The notes: generated from the letters alone by a model not told the origin. 9,957 nt of DNA from Verrucomicrobiota bacterium (GCA_023399155.1 JAEWQP010000033.1:1-9957), one strand, 5' to 3'. Numbered from the stretch's first letter, positions 1-6,221 are shown. Numbers and translations: made by a program.

Positions 1-1
1 C

Positions 2-187
2 ATTGCGAGGACACGCAGTGCCCGAAGCAATCCACAGGAAACGCCGGGGTGAAGCCGGAGTGAAGTCCGATGCGCCGCTCGGCGCGTACAGGCACCCAAA
101 GGGCACTTAGTCCGCGCCCTACGGTGAAGATAAATGACGGGCGTCGAGTCGCAGGGTTGGCGTCCGGACGGAAGGGTGGCGCGGCGG
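2..187. repeat. Long composite repeat, copy 1 of a 304-bp-spaced direct pair
   Basis: This stretch recurs at 306-490 with about 95% identity by eye (roughly ten differences and one single-base gap). It begins with a hairpin-type module reading ATTGCGAGG...GCAATCCA, passes through a GGCGCG...CGCGCC stem, and ends with a CGTCCGGACG palindrome and GAAGGGTG. No convincing gene is visible in 1-552; the short open frames there run through the repeats and have no ribosome binding site or recognisable protein. Confidence 0.9.
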
Positions 188-205
188 GACTGGGACGTTG
201 CGCCA

Positions 206-257
206 GTTTTACCCTCATCCGGCGCTGCGCGCCACCTTCCCCCTAGGGAAGGCTTGG
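206..257 (+). repeat. Family-2 palindromic repeat (CCCTCATCCG...CCTTCCCC/GGGAAGGCTTGG)
   Basis: The repeat starts TTTTACCCTCATCCG, has a small inner GC hairpin (GGCGC-TGC-GCGCC), then a second stem CCTTCCC...GGGAAGG followed by CTTGG. The same architecture occurs at 5588-5651 and 9821-9880, inverted at 3146-3194 and (shortened) 5743-5772, and interrupted at 3822-4150 and 6131-6221. It lies between the two copies of the 185-bp direct repeat. Confidence 0.85.
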
Positions 258-305
258 GGTGCGGAAGGGTGATGCGGCGAAAATTGTTGCGGCGGAGAAG
301 CCGTG

Positions 306-490
306 ATTGCGAGGACACGCAGTGCCCGAAGCAATCCACAGGAAACACCGGGGTGAAGCCGGAGTGAAGTCCGATGCGCCGATCGGCGCGTACAGGCACC
401 CAAAGGGCACTTAGTCCGCGCCCTACGGTGACGTTAAATGACGGGCGTCGGGGGCAGGGCTGGCGTCCGGACGGAAGGGTGACGCGGCGG
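306..490. repeat. Long composite repeat, copy 2
   Basis: Second copy of the element at 2-187, ending about 60 bases before the pgpH start codon. The two copies plus the family-2 repeat between them form an island that fills the upstream region of pgpH. No clear promoter can be picked out in 491-552. Confidence 0.9.
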
Positions 491-552
491 CGCGGTGCTG
501 CGGCGGAACGGGACAGGCCCGTCCGGGCAGAGAAAGAGACCGGGAGGTAAGG

Positions 553-2685
553 ATGGAAAAGAAACGGGTGCGCAGACGGTTCCTTCTGGCTGCGGTGATT
601 GGAGCGGTCACGCTGCTGGTGGTGTTCGCGCTGGCGGCGCTGTCCGTTACGCCCGTCAAATACGACTTGGCCGTGGGGCAGGTGGCGCCCGCCACGATTA
701 AAGCCAGCGGCGACGTGGAGGACACCGTTTCCACGCTGGCCGCACAGGACGCGGCGCGGGCGGCAGTCGCCGAGGACCCGCCGATGCGCAAGGACGCCGA
801 GGCGCGGGAGCGCGTGCTGGAGAACATAAACGCCTACTTCGACGGCATGGCGGCTATTCCGGAGACGGTGAAGAACGCGTACCTGTACGCGCAGGCGGGA
901 ACGGGCTACGGTTACGACGCCGCGGAGGTGGACTGGGAGAGCTTCCTCACCGACACGCTGAAAGGGCAGCTTGCGGATTTGTTGGAGACGCCCGAAATCC
1001 CCGACGCCGCGCTGTATCAGGCGGCGCGCATGAGCGAGGAGGACGTGGAGGCCATGCGCGGGGCGGTCGTCACCGCGGTGACGGACACCATCAGCGTGGG
1101 CGTGCAGCAGGAATTCCTCGATACGGCCAAACAGGGCGTGCGCAGCAAGCTGGAGCCGCAGTTCGCACAGGCGGAGCTGCTGTACCTCGCCGCGCTGCCC
1201 GTAGACAAATATCTGGAAGCCAACTACATCGTGGACGAGGAGGCGCTGACCGAAGCGCAGGATGAGGCGGCGGCAGCGGTGGAGCCCGTCTACTACAAGG
1301 ACGGACAGGTTGTCGTCACCGAGGGCGAAATCGTCACCGGGGCGCAGCTGGCCGTGCTGCAGGCGCTGGGCGTGGTAGGCGGCGGGGAAACCGACTACGC
1401 GCTCTACATATCGATGTTCGTGTACATGGCGCTGCTGCTGGTGCTGTACGGCGTCTATATGGCGCAGTTCGAGCGCGAGCTGCTGGCGGACACGCGGCGG
1501 CTGCTGATGCTGGCCTCCGTGGCGGTGGTGACCGCGGCGCTGGCGGCAGCGTTCTCCCGCGTGGACGCGCGCATACTGACCGCGTATTTCGGCGCGATGC
1601 TGGCGTGCGTGCTGCTGTCGCAGCGCAGCGCGCTTTCGTTTACGGTGTATCTCTCGCTGGCGCTGGCGCCCATCTGCGCGTGGCGCGACGGGCTGTTCAG
1701 CGTGTCGGCGCTGGAGATTGCGCTGGCCTCGCTGCTGGGCGGCGTCGCCTGCGTGTTTGCGCTGGCCCGGCCCACGCACCGGGCTTCGCTCATCTCGGCG
1801 GGGCTGGCGGCGGGCGTGGTGGGCGGCGCGGTTGCGGCGCTGGCGGAGCTGATGGGCCCGGCGGAGCTGTCCGTGCCCACGCTGGCGGCGGACGCGGGTT
1901 ACGCGCTGGGCAGCGGGCTGCTGGCGGGCGTACTGGCGGTGGGGACGCTGCCGCTTTGGGAGGCGGTGTTCCGCGCGGCGACGCCTTCGCGGCTGCTGGA
2001 GCTCTCCAACCCCAACCACCCGCTGATGAAGCGGCTGTCGCTGGAAGCGCCGGGCACGTACTATCACAGCATACTGACCGCGAACCTCGCGGAGGCCGGG
2101 GCGGACGCCGTGGGCGCTTCCGCGCTGCTGTGCCGCGTGGGCGCGTATTACCACGACGTCGGCAAGCTGCGCGACCCGATGTTCTTCGCGGAGAACCAGA
2201 AGGGCGAGAACCCGCACGACGGGCTGGACGCGCGCGAGTCGGCGCGCATCATCACGGAGCACGTGAGCTGCGGGCTGGAGCTGGCGCGCAAGTACAAGCT
2301 GCCGCGCGAGGTGCAGGCCATCATCGCCCAGCACCACGGCACGACGCAGGTGGCGTACTTCTATCACAAGGCGCTGGAGGCGGGGCTGGAGCCCAAGGCC
2401 TCGCAGTTCCGGTATCCGGGCGTGCGGCCCCAGACGCGGGAGGCGGCCATCGTGATGCTGGCGGACTGCGTGGAGGCGGCGGTGCGCAGCATGGGCGACG
2501 TGGACATGCCGCAGGTGCGCGAGATGATAGGGCGGCTGGTGCGCGAGCGGTACGACGAGGGTCAGCTGGACGAAGCGCCGCTGAGCCGCCGCGACCTCAA
2601 CCGCGTGGCGCAGGCGTTTGCGCTGGTGTTCGAGGGCGCGCAGCATGAGCGCGTGAAATATCCGGGACAGGAGCAGAAGGCATGA
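553..2685 (+). CDS. pgpH: PgpH/YqfF-type membrane HD-domain phosphodiesterase (7TMR-HDED/7TMR-HD/HDIG)
   Basis: A 710-residue protein of the family that includes Listeria PgpH, a membrane c-di-AMP phosphodiesterase; members hydrolyse c-di-AMP to pApA. Visible layout: one N-terminal membrane segment (about residues 10-32), a large extracytoplasmic region (about 35-278), a cluster of hydrophobic segments (about 283-470), then a cytoplasmic HD domain (about 495-700). Likely metal ligands are H505 (in YYHS), H534-D535 (YYHDVGK, the HDIG motif with V for I), H570, H594-H595 (QHHGT) and D638. Length matches the family. The ATG at 553 follows a GGAGG at 543-547. Its stop overlaps the ybeY start in ATGA, so the two are probably translationally coupled. 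Family call is firm; substrate is inferred from family. Confidence 0.95.
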   Translation: MEKKRVRRRFLLAAVIGAVTLLVVFALAALSVTPVKYDLAVGQVAPATIKASGDVEDTVSTLAAQDAARAAVAEDPPMRKDAEARERVLENINAYFDGMAAIPETVKNAYLYAQAGTGYGYDAAEVDWESFLTDTLKGQLADLLETPEIPDAALYQAARMSEEDVEAMRGAVVTAVTDTISVGVQQEFLDTAKQGVRSKLEPQFAQAELLYLAALPVDKYLEANYIVDEEALTEAQDEAAAAVEPVYYKDGQVVVTEGEIVTGAQLAVLQALGVVGGGETDYALYISMFVYMALLLVLYGVYMAQFERELLADTRRLLMLASVAVVTAALAAAFSRVDARILTAYFGAMLACVLLSQRSALSFTVYLSLALAPICAWRDGLFSVSALEIALASLLGGVACVFALARPTHRASLISAGLAAGVVGGAVAALAELMGPAELSVPTLAADAGYALGSGLLAGVLAVGTLPLWEAVFRAATPSRLLELSNPNHPLMKRLSLEAPGTYYHSILTANLAEAGADAVGASALLCRVGAYYHDVGKLRDPMFFAENQKGENPHDGLDARESARIITEHVSCGLELARKYKLPREVQAIIAQHHGTTQVAYFYHKALEAGLEPKASQFRYPGVRPQTREAAIVMLADCVEAAVRSMGDVDMPQVREMIGRLVRERYDEGQLDEAPLSRRDLNRVAQAFALVFEGAQHERVKYPGQEQKA

Positions 2686-3110
2686 GGAAGCTCATCATTA
2701 AGGCGCAGGAAGCGCAGCCGGAGCGCGCCCTGTGCCGCGCGGCAAAGAAAGCCGCAAAGGCGGCGGGCAGGCTGCTGGGCAAGCCCTTCTGCGCGGGGCT
2801 GCTCTTCACCGACGACGAAAACATCCGGCGGCTGAACAGCCAGTTCCGCGGCGTGGACCGGGAGACGGACGTGCTGTCCTTTCCGTCCGGCGTGGACGAT
2901 TACCTTGGCGACATCGCCATCTCTCTGCCGCGCGCGCAGCGTCAGGCGGACGAAATCGGCCAGAGCCTGGAGCGCGAGGTGGCGTTTCTGACGGCGCACG
3001 CGATGCTGCATCTGTTCGGCTACGACCACGAGGAGCCGGCGGCGGAGGAAGCGATGCGCGCCATGCAGCGCAGGGTGATGCGGCTGCTGGGGTATGATAC
3101 GGAGGAATAG
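2682..3110 (+). CDS. ybeY: Endoribonuclease YbeY (16S rRNA maturation factor)
   Basis: A 142-residue single-domain metalloprotein of the UPF0054/YbeY family, which acts in the cytoplasm in 16S rRNA 3'-end maturation and ribosome quality control. The zinc site is visible as H106, H110 and H116 in HAMLHLFGYDH, and the family signature TDVLSFP is at 62-68. The second residue of the zinc motif is usually Gly (HGxLH) but is Ala here. The gene starts inside the end of pgpH (4-bp overlap, AGAAGG just upstream), the usual yqfF-ybeY arrangement in Bacillota. Length is near the usual 140-165. dgkA, which often follows, is absent. Confidence 0.95.
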   Translation: MRKLIIKAQEAQPERALCRAAKKAAKAAGRLLGKPFCAGLLFTDDENIRRLNSQFRGVDRETDVLSFPSGVDDYLGDIAISLPRAQRQADEIGQSLEREVAFLTAHAMLHLFGYDHEEPAAEEAMRAMQRRVMRLLGYDTEE

Positions 3111-3145
3111 GCGCGAGGGTATGCGCAGGCTGCAGGAGCAACGAA

Positions 3146-3194
3146 GGGCTTCCCCTCGAGGGGAAGCTGGCGGCGAAGCCGACTGATGAGGTGG
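3146..3194 (-). repeat. Family-2 palindromic repeat, inverted copy
   Basis: Reads on the minus strand as CACCTCATC...CTTCCCC/GGGGAAG. It includes the perfect 18-bp palindrome CTTCCCCTCGAGGGGAAG at 3149-3166 and an inner hairpin GGCGGCGAAGCCG nearby. It lies in the 271-bp gap between ybeY and cdd; the rest of that gap shows no recognisable gene, RNA or dgkA remnant. Confidence 0.75.
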
Positions 3195-3381
3195 ATGCCG
3201 ACAGGCAGACGGAAGGTGTCAGGCGGGTGCGGGTGAAAGTGTGACATCGGTTGCTTGTCGGGCGGCCTTGGTGTGCAGCCGGGGATGCGATGATAGCTTG
3301 TTTTGCGGGAGTGAGCTGCGTCAGCCGGGCGGCGCTTGGATGATAACACCGCGTTGCTTGGACGTGAAAGGGCGGGGGAAA

Positions 3382-3783
3382 ATGGAACCAAAGCATGAGG
3401 CGCTGGTGGCGCTGGCGGAGCAGGCAAAAGGGGGCGCGTATGCGCCCTATTCTGGTTTTCACGTCGGCGCGGCGCTGCGGTGCGCGGATGGGCGCGTGTA
3501 CACCGGGGCCAACGTGGAGAACGCGTCGTACCCCGTGACGTGCTGCGCGGAGCGCGTGGCGCTGTTCAAGGCCGTGACGGACGGCGCGCGCGAGTTCGAG
3601 GCCATCGCCGTCACCTCGGACGCAAACGGGCCGACGTACCCGTGCGGCATGTGCCGTCAGGCGCTGGCGGAGTTCTCGCCCGGCATGGACGTGGTATGCG
3701 CGGGCGCGGACGGCGCGCGGGACGTGAAGAAGCTCTCCGAGCTGCTGCCATGTCGGTTTGAATCCAAAAGCATGGAGAAATAG
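3382..3783 (+). CDS. cdd: Cytidine deaminase (small homotetrameric type)
   Basis: Deaminates cytidine and deoxycytidine to uridine and deoxyuridine in pyrimidine salvage; cytoplasmic. The 133-residue length fits the short tetrameric zinc class. Visible motifs are the substrate-side AxVENASYP segment (43-51), the zinc and catalytic block CAER with C55 and E57, and PCGMCRQ with C88 and C91. The frame is open back to 3241, but homology begins at about MEPKHEALV, and the ATG at 3382 follows a purine-rich GGCGGGGGAAA, so this start is chosen. The C-terminus (LLPCRFESKSMEK) departs from the common LLPxxF ending. It sits between ybeY and era as in many Bacillota, though repeats on both sides suggest it may not share a tight operon. 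Confidence 0.95.
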   Translation: MEPKHEALVALAEQAKGGAYAPYSGFHVGAALRCADGRVYTGANVENASYPVTCCAERVALFKAVTDGAREFEAIAVTSDANGPTYPCGMCRQALAEFSPGMDVVCAGADGARDVKKLSELLPCRFESKSMEK

Positions 3784-3821
3784 CGGCTGACGCCCCGGCG
3801 GGGCGGCGGACGTGCGCCGGG

Positions 3822-4150
3822 TTTACCCTCATCCGCCTGGACACTAAATTGAAGCAAAAGGAGCCCTGCAATTGAGAGCCCGGACAACTTCCCGGGGCCC
3901 CCGCAAAGACGCAGGCTTTGTGGGGTGGTTACGGGGCCCCCGCAAAGACGCAGGCTTTGTGGGGTGGATACCCGGGGCCCCCGCAAAGACGCAGGCTTTG
4001 TGGGGTGGTTACCCGGGGCCCCCGCAAAGACGCAGGCTTTGTGGGGTGGTTACGGGGCCCCCGCAAAGACGCAGGCTTTGTGGGGTGGTTACGGGGCCCC
4101 CGCAAAGACGCAGGCTTTGTGGGGTGGTCACCCGGGGGAAGGCTTGGGTT
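3822..4150 (+). repeat. Family-2 repeat split by a tandem array and other sequence
   Basis: The left part of a family-2 repeat (TTTACCCTCATCCG, from 3822) and its right part (GGGGGAAGGCTTGG, 4134-4147) are separated by about 50 bases of unrelated sequence and the six-unit hairpin array. The base of the family-2 second stem is still visible as CTTCCC (3888-3893) on the left and GGGGGAAGG on the right, so the array occupies the loop of that stem. Confidence 0.7.
3894..4133 (+). repeat. Six-copy tandem array of a 39-41 bp hairpin unit
   Basis: The core GCAAAGACGCAGGCTTTG starts at 3903, 3942, 3983, 4024, 4063 and 4102, giving periods of 39, 41, 41, 39 and 39. The two-base differences come from TTAC or ATAC followed by GGGG or CCCGGGG between units. 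Each unit folds as CCCCGCAAAG / CTTTGTGGGG (10 pairs including one G-T) around a 7-base loop ACGCAGG. A seventh, slightly diverged unit is at 6168-6207. All three + frames stay open through the array, which produces artefactual open frames. Confidence 0.95.
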
Positions 4151-4157
4151 TGTGCTG

Positions 4158-4294
4158 GGCGTTGCGGAATGCTCGTATCCGTAGGGCGCGTATTCCTATG
4201 CGCGCCGAAGAGCGTAGCGATGAGCTGTATCCCAGCGATGAGTTGCTCATGCCGTATGGATTGCCGCGGACACTTTGTGTCCTCGCAATGACGG
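4158..4294 (-). repeat. 137-bp long repeat, copy 1 (partner at 9578-9714)
   Basis: Aligns without gaps to 9578-9714 at about 86% identity (roughly 19 differences by eye). It contains a GGCGCG (4185-4190) / CGCGCC (4201-4206) stem and ends in a family-1 hairpin module (4257-4294: GGATTGCCGCGG...CGCAATGACGG). Read on the minus strand it has the same order of modules as the repeat at 2-187 (CATTGCGAGG hairpin, middle, CGCGCCCTACGG). Confidence 0.85.
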
Positions 4295-4331
4295 GGGGGG
4301 GTGTTGCGGCGGCGGGTGTTGTTGCGTTGGT

Positions 4332-4388
4332 GTCTGGATTGCCGCGGAAGTGCCCTATGGGTAAGGCTTTGCCTCCTCGCAATGACGG
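4332..4388 (-). repeat. Family-1 hairpin repeat (GGATTGC...GCAATGACGG)
   Basis: Stand-alone family-1 copy, TCTGGATTGCCGCGG...CCTCGCAATGACGG, with an inner insert AGTGCCCTATGGGT. It is followed by about 50 bases leading to era with no obvious promoter. Confidence 0.8.
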
Positions 4389-4452
4389 GGGGTGCTGCTG
4401 CGGACAGAGAACGATCGGCGGGCACACATAAACTAAAGAGATGGAGAAACAA

Positions 4453-5340
4453 ATGGAGCATCAATCGGCGTTTATCGCCGTAATGGGAAGCCCCAACGTG
4501 GGCAAATCGACGCTGGTGAACGCGCTGGTGGGCGAGAAGGTCGCCATCGTATCGGACAAGGCGCAGACCACGCGCAGCCGCATCGCGGGCATACTCTCGA
4601 CGGAGGAGGACCAGATGGTGTTCCTCGATACACCGGGCGTGCACAGTCCGCGCAGCAGGCTGGGGGAGTACATGGTGAAGACCGCCTACGGTGCGCTGGA
4701 GGATGTGGACGCGGCGCTGGTGGTCATCGACGCGGTGCACGGCGTGGGTGAGCGCGACGAGGCGCTGCTGCAGCGGCTGCTGGGAAGCGGCGTCACAGTG
4801 GTGGCCGCCGTCAACAAGGCCGACGCTGCCGGAGAGAAGAAGTGCGCCGAAGCGGCGGAGAAGCTGAAAGCGCTGGGCGTGCCCGCGCAGGCCGTCCATG
4901 TGCTGTCCGCGAAGACCGGCGAGGGCGTGGCGGCGCTGGCGTCTGTGCTGCGGGGATACCTTCAGCCCGGGCCGAGGTATTACCCCGGCGACGCGTACAC
5001 CGACCAGAGCATGCGGGCCATGGCGGCGGAGATCATCCGCGAGAAGGCGCTGCGCCTGCTGCGCGAGGAGGTGCCGCACGGCGTGGGTGTGCTCATTGAG
5101 CGCATGGAGCCGCGCGAGGACGGCTTGTGGGAGGTGGAGGCGGCGCTGCTGTGCGAGCGCGACGGCCACAAGGGCATCATCATCGGGCGCGGCGGCGAAA
5201 TGCTGAAGCGCATCGGCACCGCGGCGCGCAAGGACATCGAGCAGATGGTGGACGCGCGCGTGTTCCTGAAGCTGTTCGTGCGCGTGGAGGAGAACTGGCG
5301 CGACAGCGTGCGCGTGCTGAAGGAGCTGGGGTATCAATAG
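4453..5340 (+). CDS. era: GTPase Era (30S ribosomal subunit assembly)
   Basis: Era binds near the 3' end of 16S rRNA and acts in 30S assembly. With the ATG at 4453 the protein is 295 residues, the usual length. Visible GTPase motifs: G1 GSPNVGKST (12-20), G2 threonines in QTTR (38-41), G3 DTPG (59-62), G4 NKAD (121-124), G5 SAK (152-154). The C-terminal KH domain shows GIIIGRGGEMLKRIG (241-255) and the conserved NWRD near the end. An upstream in-frame ATG at 4441 adds four residues, but GGAG at 4443-4446 sits well for 4453 and poorly for 4441. The upstream 300 bases are repeats; recO, the usual next gene, is displaced by about 0.9 kb of repeats and an inserted gene. Confidence 0.96.
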   Translation: MEHQSAFIAVMGSPNVGKSTLVNALVGEKVAIVSDKAQTTRSRIAGILSTEEDQMVFLDTPGVHSPRSRLGEYMVKTAYGALEDVDAALVVIDAVHGVGERDEALLQRLLGSGVTVVAAVNKADAAGEKKCAEAAEKLKALGVPAQAVHVLSAKTGEGVAALASVLRGYLQPGPRYYPGDAYTDQSMRAMAAEIIREKALRLLREEVPHGVGVLIERMEPREDGLWEVEAALLCERDGHKGIIIGRGGEMLKRIGTAARKDIEQMVDARVFLKLFVRVEENWRDSVRVLKELGYQ

Positions 5341-5360
5341 ATTCGATAAGGGGAACCGTT

Positions 5361-5510
5361 GGAGGCGCTGCCTCAAACCTCCGCCAAAGGGACAATGTCC
5401 CTTTGGAATCCCATCGGCGAAACGTCCCTTGCGGGCGTTTCGGTAATAATAATGGACATCCCTTGGGTGGGGGTGCAGGGGGCAACCCCTCCGTGCGTAG
5501 TAACGCCGGG
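5361..5510. repeat. Hairpin-rich intergenic element after era
   Basis: Contains an 11-bp-arm inverted repeat with a one-base centre at 5384-5406 (CCAAAGGGACA / TGTCCCTTTGG) and a second hairpin at 5418-5442 (CGAAACG / CGTTTCG with inner CCC/GGG). A GGGGGTGCAGGGGGCAACCCC stretch follows near 5470-5490. There is no T-run, so a terminator role for era is uncertain. The in-frame 106-residue open frame across it has no protein character I recognise. 5511-5587 shows nothing clear. Confidence 0.6.
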
Positions 5511-5587
5511 AAACTATCTGAAGGGACTGGGGGCTGCGAAGAGCGCGGGCTTTGCGGAAGGCTGGAGCCTTGCGGCGCGTTGCGCTG

Positions 5588-5651
5588 CGCCGGTTTTACC
5601 CTCATCCGTCATGGCTCCGCCATGCCACCTTCCCCCAGGGGAAGGCTTGGG
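5588..5651 (+). repeat. Family-2 palindromic repeat, full copy
   Basis: TTTTACCCTCATCCG, inner hairpin CATGGC-TCC-GCCATG, then CCTTCCCCC/GGGGAAGG and CTTGG. It stands directly upstream of the duplicated recO 5' end, just as the copy at 6131-6221 stands upstream of the real recO, so the duplication seems to include the repeat. Confidence 0.85.
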
Positions 5652-5664
5652 GGCAGCGGAATAC

Positions 5665-5725
5665 CGGGAGAATTTGTGAAGGAACAAGGCTGTTGAGAAC
5701 CACGACGGGTATCGTGCTGAGGGCG
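5665..5725 (+). pseudogene. Duplicated 5' end of recO (RBS, TTG start, first 11 codons)
   Basis: This stretch matches 6238-6298, the true recO start region, without gaps at about 51 of 61 positions. It keeps GAAGGA, an 8-base-range spacing and the TTG start (5693-5695), and encodes MRTTTGIVLRA against MRATTGIVLRA in recO. After GCG the reading diverges and would end at 5788 after 31 residues, overlapping the DUF559 start at 5775. It is a recO remnant, not a gene in its own right, although its translation start looks functional and might couple to the next gene. Confidence 0.8.
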
Positions 5726-5742
5726 GCTAGAATAGTACGCAT

Positions 5743-5772
5743 AGGCTTCCCTTGGGGGCTGATGAGGGTTAA
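5743..5772 (-). repeat. Family-2 repeat, inverted and internally shortened
   Basis: AGGCTTCCCTTGGGGG followed by CTGATGAGGGTTAA reads on the minus strand as TTAACCCTCATCAG...AAGGGAAGCCT, a family-2 copy lacking its inner hairpin. With the + copy beginning at 6131 it gives GATGAGGGT (5761-5769) and ACCCTCATC (6131-6139), exact inverse complements that bracket the DUF559 gene. Its GAGGG (5764-5768) is also the likely ribosome binding site of that gene, six bases from the ATG. Confidence 0.75.
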
Positions 5773-5774
5773 GT

Positions 5775-6131
5775 ATGGTTCTTCCTAAGAATAAGAAACT
5801 CAAATCAAATGCTCAGAACCTGAGAAAAGGCATGACCCGTGAAGAACGGCATCTGTGGTATGATTTTTTAAAGGAGTACCCGGTTCAGTTCAACCGGCAG
5901 AAAGTGATTGGAAACTACATCGTGGATTTTTATTGCGATCAATCTAAAATGGTGGTGGAATTGGACGGCTCGCAGCATTATGAGCAGCAAGGGCAAGAGC
6001 ATGACGCATCGCGGACAGCGTTTTTAGAGAGCATTGGGCTGAGGGTACTGCGGTTTACAAATTTGGATATACAGCGAAACTTTCAGGGCGTATGTGAAGA
6101 GATTGGCCGGGCGGTTAAAGAGAGGATGTGA
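5775..6131 (+). CDS. DUF559-type endonuclease-like protein (Vsr/restriction-endonuclease fold)
   Basis: A 118-residue protein with the features of the DUF559 family: N-terminal LRKGMTREERHLWYDFLKE, FNRQKVIGNYIVDFYC (about 39-54), then VVELDGSQHYEQQ (60-72) and GLRVLRFTNLDI (88-99). The family is related in fold to Vsr and PD-(D/E)XK nucleases; D51, E62, D64 and H68 are candidate catalytic residues. Its biological role is not established. Base composition is clearly lower in G+C than era and recO. It starts five bases after an inverted family-2 repeat and its stop codon runs straight into the opposite copy. It separates era from recO and is followed upstream and downstream by two versions of the recO 5' end. 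Acquisition by transfer is likely; function as a mobility nuclease is only a hypothesis. Confidence 0.88.
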   Translation: MVLPKNKKLKSNAQNLRKGMTREERHLWYDFLKEYPVQFNRQKVIGNYIVDFYCDQSKMVVELDGSQHYEQQGQEHDASRTAFLESIGLRVLRFTNLDIQRNFQGVCEEIGRAVKERM

Positions 6132-6221
6132 CCCTCATCCGTCGCGGCTGTGCCGCGCCACCTTCTCGGGGTCCCCGCAAAGACGCAGACTTTGTGGGGC
6201 GGTCACCCAAGGGAAGGCTTT
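6131..6221 (+). repeat. Family-2 repeat interrupted by one hairpin unit
   Basis: Begins at the last base of the DUF559 stop codon with ACCCTCATCCG, has the inner hairpin CGCGGC-TGT-GCCGCG, and reaches CCACCTTCTC. A single copy of the 40-bp hairpin unit (core at 6177) then intervenes before AAGGGAAGGCTTT completes the repeat. This is the same insertion position as in the six-copy array at 3894-4133. Confidence 0.85.

Noticed and set aside
1605..2648. 347-residue Gly/Ala/Arg-rich + strand frame
   Set aside because: Shadow of pgpH in another frame; the pgpH frame carries the HD metal-site residues and family layout.
3241..3381. N-terminal extension of cytidine deaminase by 47 residues
   Set aside because: The extra part has no family similarity, and the 133-residue form from 3382 matches the usual length.
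3894..4133. CRISPR-like array
   Set aside because: The 39-41 bp units follow each other directly with no unique spacers, and no cas gene is present; it is a tandem hairpin repeat.
3918..4431. Open frames of 88-168 residues through the hairpin array
   Set aside because: All three + frames are open only because the unit lacks stop codons. The predicted peptides are simple repeats and the starts at 3918 and 3925 have no good binding site.
4009..5376. 455-residue open frame on the minus strand
   Set aside because: It is antisense to era and the repeats, has His/Leu/Arg-biased content typical of a GC-rich shadow frame, and era has every GTPase motif on the other strand.
5359..5679. 106-residue open frame between era and the recO fragment
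   Set aside because: It is translated repeat sequence with no ribosome binding site and covers hairpins and a family-2 repeat.
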